Positions 60,558 to 64,000 of a DNA stretch of 64,000 nucleotides are shown piece by piece. Where the stretch lies: contig NZ_GL891980.1 of NCBI RefSeq assembly GCF_000213555.1, forward strand, positions 186,001 to 250,000, written 5' to 3'. Source of the DNA: Dysgonomonas gadei ATCC BAA-286 (lineage in GTDB: Bacteria > Bacteroidota > Bacteroidia > Bacteroidales > Dysgonomonadaceae). The position numbers were made by a program, and so were the translations under genes. Position 1 is the stretch's first letter. Every line of letters begins with the position of its first letter. Below the pieces are notes generated by a model. The model did no database searches, was not told where the DNA came from, and saw only the letters and a program-made list of their open reading frames with translations.

Positions 60558-62225
60558 TTACTCATAAGCCTCGGAATGCACAGCTTTTACTGCACGACCA
60601 GACGGATCCACCCTATTCTTAAACGAAGCGTCCCATTCCAAAGCCGTAGCCGTACTACATGCTACAGATGGCACCGATGGCACTGTATGAGCCGCAGATG
60701 CCGAAGGGAAATGCTCTTCGAACATTGTGCGATACCAATACTCTTCTTTCGACATTGGCGGATTGATAGGAAAACGCTCGGCTGCATGTTCCATCTGACG
60801 GTTGCTTACTTTTTTGTCCGCAACCTCACGTAATGTATCTATCCAATTATACCCTACACCGTCGGAAAATTGCTCTTTTTGCCGCCACGCAACACTGGCC
60901 GGCAAATAATCTTCAAAAGCCTTACGGAGTATATGCTTTTCTATTTTTCCATTGCCACACATTTTATCCTGAGGGTTCAGGCGCATAGCCACATCCATAA
61001 ATTCCTTATCCAAAAAAGGCACACGCCCTTCTACCCCCCATGCTGCCAATGATTTGTTTGCACGCAAACAATCGTATAAATGAAGCCTGTCCAGCTTTCG
61101 AACCGTCTCTTCATGCAATGCCTTTGCATCCGGTGCCTTATGAAAATAAAGGTAACCACCGAAAAGTTCATCCGAACCTTCGCCTGACAACACCATTTTC
61201 ACTCCCATAGACTTTATAAAACGAGCCAATAAATACATCGGAGTAGATGCCCGTACCGTTGTCACATCATATGTCTCGATATGGTAAATCACATCACTCA
61301 GCGCATCTATAGCCTCCTCCACCGTAAAATTAATCTCATGATGAACTGTGCCTATATACTCCGCCACCTTGCGGGCAGCAATTAAATCCGGAGCATCCTT
61401 AAGCCCTACAGCAAAAGAATGGAGCTGCGGCCACCATGCCTCCGTTTTATTATCATCCTCTATACGTCGTGCTGCATAACGTTTCGCTACAGCCGATATG
61501 ATAGACGAGTCCAGTCCGCCGGAAAGCAAGACTCCATAAGGAACATCTGACATCAACTGACGATGCACAGCCGCTTCCAAAGATGCTCTCAACTCTTCAA
61601 TATCCGATTTATTATCTTTCACGTTATCATACTCCATCCAGTCGCGCTTATACCACTGCTTAGGAGCCGTTCCATCTCCACTAAAAATATAATGCCCGGG
61701 CAAGAACTCCTGAATATTGGGGCAAACACCCTCCAGCGCCTTCAACTCACTGGCTACATAAAACTGCCCGTAATCATCGTATCCCATATACAAAGGAATG
61801 ATACCCATATGATCGCGGCCGATCAATATAAGATCTTTTTCGACGTCATAGAGGGCAAATGCAAATATACCGTTCAGGTCTTCGAACAAATCCGCTCCTT
61901 TATCTTTATACAGAGCAAGGATAACTTCACAATCGGAATGAGTAAGGAACTCATAATCAGAATACCGGTTTCTTATCTCTTTATGATTATATATTTCACC
62001 ATTAACAGCCAATACCAGCTTTTTATCTTTACTATACAAGGGTTGCTTCCCCGAATCAACACCCACAATGGAAAGCCTTTCATGAGCAAGGATAGATTTA
62101 CTGCCACAATATACCCCCGACCAATCGGGACCACGATGACGAATCTTCTTTGCCATGCGAAGCACCTGGCCACGAAGGACATCTATATTTTGGGTTAAAT
62201 CAAATACACCTACAAATCCACACAT
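60558..62225 (-). CDS. asnB: Asparagine synthase B (glutamine-hydrolysing)
   Basis: A 555-residue enzyme that makes asparagine from aspartate, glutamine and ATP. It begins MCGFVGVFDL, so Cys2 becomes the N-terminal nucleophile after Met removal. The glutaminase domain (to about residue 195) has RLSIVGVDSGKQPL and LAVNGEIYNHKE. The synthetase domain has the PP-loop VLLSGGLDSSIISAVA and VLSGEGSDELFGGYLYF. Length matches E. coli AsnB. Confidence 0.96.
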   Translation of the reverse strand: MCGFVGVFDLTQNIDVLRGQVLRMAKKIRHRGPDWSGVYCGSKSILAHERLSIVGVDSGKQPLYSKDKKLVLAVNGEIYNHKEIRNRYSDYEFLTHSDCEVILALYKDKGADLFEDLNGIFAFALYDVEKDLILIGRDHMGIIPLYMGYDDYGQFYVASELKALEGVCPNIQEFLPGHYIFSGDGTAPKQWYKRDWMEYDNVKDNKSDIEELRASLEAAVHRQLMSDVPYGVLLSGGLDSSIISAVAKRYAARRIEDDNKTEAWWPQLHSFAVGLKDAPDLIAARKVAEYIGTVHHEINFTVEEAIDALSDVIYHIETYDVTTVRASTPMYLLARFIKSMGVKMVLSGEGSDELFGGYLYFHKAPDAKALHEETVRKLDRLHLYDCLRANKSLAAWGVEGRVPFLDKEFMDVAMRLNPQDKMCGNGKIEKHILRKAFEDYLPASVAWRQKEQFSDGVGYNWIDTLREVADKKVSNRQMEHAAERFPINPPMSKEEYWYRTMFEEHFPSASAAHTVPSVPSVACSTATALEWDASFKNRVDPSGRAVKAVHSEAYE

Positions 62226-62274
62226 ATATTTATAATTATTTTTTTAGTTAGTTTTATACCTTGCCACAGTTCGG

Positions 62275-62282
62275 CAAATTTA
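62275..62282 (-). promoter_or_regulatory. Candidate -7 promoter box for asnB
   Basis: The complement reads TAAATTTG, matching TAnnTTTG, about 50 bases upstream of the asnB ATG. Confidence 0.45.
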
Positions 62283-62444
62283 TATCATTTTATTCTTAAT
62301 TCAAAATATAAAACATAAATATAACACATTTTGTTTATATTTTATTTCAAATTGTCAACACGCAATAAAAATATAACAAATTCGTTATAATCGTTCATAC
62401 ACACCATTTAACTATGATAAATTCATTGAAGAAAAAAATATATA

Positions 62445-62452
62445 TATCTTTG
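62445..62452 (+). promoter_or_regulatory. Bacteroidetes -7 promoter box for the 62485 lipoprotein
   Basis: TATCTTTG, 32 bases before the ATG; a TTG lies 16 bases upstream. Confidence 0.6.
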
Positions 62453-62484
62453 CAGAAACATTTTACAAAACAAACCTTTGACAG

Positions 62485-63009
62485 ATGAATAAAAATAACA
62501 TCTTCCCCACACTGCTTATCATCATCATCAGTATCTGTTTTTATTCATGCGGCGATGATTATGAACCAAAGCCTCCTGCATCGCTAGACGGTGAATGGCT
62601 TAATGAGAAGCGTGTACTAAAATCCAATGACCCTACTGTGGATGAACGTGTAAACAGTATGTTTGTAAGAGACGCAGAATTACTGGAGATAAGAAGAGTT
62701 TTCGATGTAGATGAAAACAACCCGACCATGGGGGCTATAACTACCCTGGCTGTAAATCCGCAAAACGGCACTTATGCAAGAAATAGAAAGAGTACATACA
62801 CAACAAAGGGCGACAGTATATTTATCGTAGACGGTATACTAGGTTACATGTCGGGGACAAATATCATAACAGGCAAAAGGCTCACCACCATATCCAAAGT
62901 TGACAAACAGGCAATCAAAGCCATTATAACCGAAATAGGCGGCGATATAAACATACCAATGCTGGACAATATAGAAGGTACCCTTACTATTATAGATAAT
63001 AAGGAATAA
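62485..63009 (+). CDS. Small lipoprotein, possibly lipocalin-like
   Basis: A 174-residue protein with a signal peptide ending ICFYS and Cys22, then GDDYEPK, an acidic stretch like a surface-export signal. The mature part opens LDGEWLNEKRV, the kind of start seen in lipocalin-like lipoproteins of Bacteroidetes, and continues beta-rich (TYARNRKSTYTTKGDSIFIV). Ligand unknown. It has its own promoter box and precedes the rplU operon. Confidence 0.75.
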   Translation: MNKNNIFPTLLIIIISICFYSCGDDYEPKPPASLDGEWLNEKRVLKSNDPTVDERVNSMFVRDAELLEIRRVFDVDENNPTMGAITTLAVNPQNGTYARNRKSTYTTKGDSIFIVDGILGYMSGTNIITGKRLTTISKVDKQAIKAIITEIGGDINIPMLDNIEGTLTIIDNKE

Positions 63010-63024
63010 TATCGTATAAAAAAA

Positions 63025-63056
63025 TTTGAATATTCCACAATATTTCATTACTTTTG
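63025..63056 (+). promoter_or_regulatory. Complete Bacteroidetes promoter for rplU-rpmA
   Basis: TTTG (63025-63028), a 20-base gap and TACTTTTG (63049-63056) fit the -33/-7 consensus with ideal spacing. The transcript would have a leader of about 75 bases with CG-rich words (AAACCGGTTCGCC, AGGCACATAACCTGT) but no hairpin I can assign with confidence. Confidence 0.75.
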
Positions 63057-63137
63057 TCACCCGATTGCTAATAGGCTAACAAGAAACCTGTGTAAACCGG
63101 TTCGCCTCAGGCACATAACCTGTAAATATAAAAACAG

Positions 63138-63449
63138 ATGTACGTTATCGTAGACATTCAGGGGCAACAAATGAAGGTTGAAGTAGACCAAAAGTTGTTC
63201 GTTCACAGAATCAACGCAGAAAATGGCTCTAAAGTAGAGTTCGAAAAAGTATTATTAGTTGACAAAGATGGTGCTGTAACTGTAGGTGCTCCTACTGTAG
63301 AAGGCGCTAAAGTGGTAGTAGAAGTAATATCTCAGGCAAAAGGAGACAAAGTGCTTATATTCCACAAGAAAAGAAGAAAAGGATACCGTAAATTGAACGG
63401 TCACCGTCAACAATTTTCAGAAGTTGTAGTTAAAGAAATTATTGCTTAA
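63138..63449 (+). CDS. rplU: 50S ribosomal protein L21
   Basis: A 103-residue ribosomal protein. It begins MYVIVDIQGQQMKVEVDQKLFV and ends with the typical KVLIFHKKRRKGYRKLNGHRQ block. It binds 23S rRNA in the large subunit next to L20. It is followed 19 bases later by rpmA, the usual gene pair. Confidence 0.97.
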   Translation: MYVIVDIQGQQMKVEVDQKLFVHRINAENGSKVEFEKVLLVDKDGAVTVGAPTVEGAKVVVEVISQAKGDKVLIFHKKRRKGYRKLNGHRQQFSEVVVKEIIA

Positions 63450-63468
63450 TCAGTAAAAACAGAAGAAA

Positions 63469-63732
63469 ATGGCACACAAGAAAGGTGTAGGTAGTTCGAA
63501 AAACGGCCGTGAATCGGAAAGTAAACGATTAGGCGTTAAAGCATTCGGCGGAGAAATAGTTAAAGCCGGGAATATTATAGTTCGTCAGAGAGGTACAACA
63601 CATCACCCTGGTGAAAATGTAGGTATCGGAAAAGATCATACTTTGTTTGCATTGACAGACGGAGTAGTATCATTCCGCAAAAAGAAAAACGATAGATCTT
63701 ATGTTTCTGTTCTTCCTAAGGCAGAAGCTTAA
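63469..63732 (+). CDS. rpmA: 50S ribosomal protein L27
   Basis: An 87-residue ribosomal protein whose N-terminus reaches the peptidyl transferase centre. The start MAHKKGVGSSKNGRESESKR and the block IIVRQRGTTHHPGENVGIG are typical. There is no N-terminal cleavage extension of the Firmicutes type. It ends at a terminator hairpin. Confidence 0.97.
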   Translation: MAHKKGVGSSKNGRESESKRLGVKAFGGEIVKAGNIIVRQRGTTHHPGENVGIGKDHTLFALTDGVVSFRKKKNDRSYVSVLPKAEA

Positions 63733-63757
63733 AATATAGTTTAAACGGTATAAAGAG

Positions 63758-63788
63758 AGCAGATTGATTATTCAGTCTGCTTTTTTTA
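63758..63788 (+). terminator. Intrinsic terminator of rplU-rpmA
   Basis: AGCAGATTGA and TCAGTCTGCT form a 10-base stem with one G-T pair and a 4-base loop, followed by seven T. Confidence 0.92.
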
Positions 63789-63937
63789 TTTTGAATATTC
63801 TGCACAAACACAAAAGAATTAGCATGCTCCTACTCATAAGTAAGTAGTTTTGCCTATAAATTTCATTATTTTTCGGTATTGCCCCACTCCGATATATCCT
63901 GTTTCTTTGCATTACTAAATTATAATTCATTTACAAT

Positions 63938-64000
63938 ATGTCTAAGATTGGAATATATTACGGCTCTACAACCGGAAACACACAAGATGTTGCAGAAGAA
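63938..64000 (+). CDS. fldA: Flavodoxin, N-terminal part (cut by window edge)
   Basis: The first 21 codons read MSKIGIYYGSTTGNTQDVAEE. GSTTGNT is the FMN phosphate-binding loop of long-chain flavodoxins. A -7-like sequence (TTTCTTTG, one mismatch) lies about 30 bases upstream. The rest of the gene is outside the window. Confidence 0.88.
   Translation, partial: MSKIGIYYGSTTGNTQDVAEE

Noticed and set aside
63057..63137. Ribosomal-protein leader RNA before rplU
   Set aside because: CG-rich words are present but I could not draw a convincing conserved structure, and the known L21 leader motif is from Firmicutes.

Overview
The window looks like the chromosome of a Bacteroidales bacterium, most likely a Dysgonomonas-type member of the Dysgonomonadaceae (inferred from gene content, not from a database search). 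The reasons are: AT-rich spacers without Shine-Dalgarno sequences; repeated Bacteroidetes -7 promoter boxes (TAnnTTTG); lipoproteins with acidic surface-export signals just after the lipid cysteine; a type III glutamine synthetase; LL-diaminopimelate aminotransferase; a lysine-type phosphoglycerate dehydrogenase; and a TPP-riboswitch-controlled TonB receptor with a PnuC-type thiamine permease. No rRNA, tRNA, CRISPR array, transposase or prophage was seen.

Layout. 1-8544 (minus) is a surface-glycan operon: two glycosyltransferases, a Wzy/ligase-like membrane protein, three genes of GDP-D-glycero-D-manno-heptose synthesis (hddC, gmhB, hddA), a third glycosyltransferase, an MBOAT O-acyltransferase and the start of its SGNH-like partner, cut by the window edge. 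8652-11757 (minus) is a thiamine uptake unit: TPP riboswitch, TonB receptor, PnuT-like permease. 11914-16459 (plus) holds a lipoprotein, a Dna2-like nuclease-helicase and a small protein with UBA-like helices. clpC (minus) faces it across a strong shared terminator. 19063-20035 is a long spacer with degenerate repeats. 20036-27360 holds yigZ, gdhA (minus), rfbB, an acidic membrane protein, murB, murA and a small acidic protein. 27454-31809 (minus) holds a sulfatase, pncB and a DUF1015 protein, the last divergent from serC-serA (plus). 34368-39003 (minus) is a MarR-controlled EmrAB/TolC-type efflux operon with a clear candidate operator. 39259-44026 (plus) carries mgsA, a SUI1/YciH factor, an AddA-like helicase-nuclease and a lipoprotein. 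44032-47138 (minus) holds a creatininase-family amidohydrolase, two NlpC/P60 peptidases and a surface lipoprotein. 47285-62225 is rich in nitrogen and amino-acid genes: gltD and gltB, glnN, dapL, dapF and asnB, with a flavin-reductase-like lipoprotein and a GT87-type membrane glycosyltransferase between them. The window ends with a lipoprotein, rplU-rpmA and the first codons of a flavodoxin.

How they work together. gdhA, gltBD, glnN and asnB move ammonia through glutamate, glutamine and asparagine. dapL, dapF, murA and murB feed peptidoglycan. serC and serA make phosphoserine, and the neighbouring DUF1015 protein carries a ParB/Srx-like DGHHR motif that invites a serine-linked hypothesis. Two enzymes show informative active-site substitutions: MurA has Asp in place of the fosfomycin-reactive Cys, and SerA has Lys in place of the catalytic His.

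The least explained structure lies in the non-coding DNA. Several spacers inside operons (gltB-gltD, serC-serA, mgsA-SUI1, murB-murA, TonB receptor-pnuT) are made of reiterated short words that build long, locally unique inverted repeats. Related words recur in other spacers.
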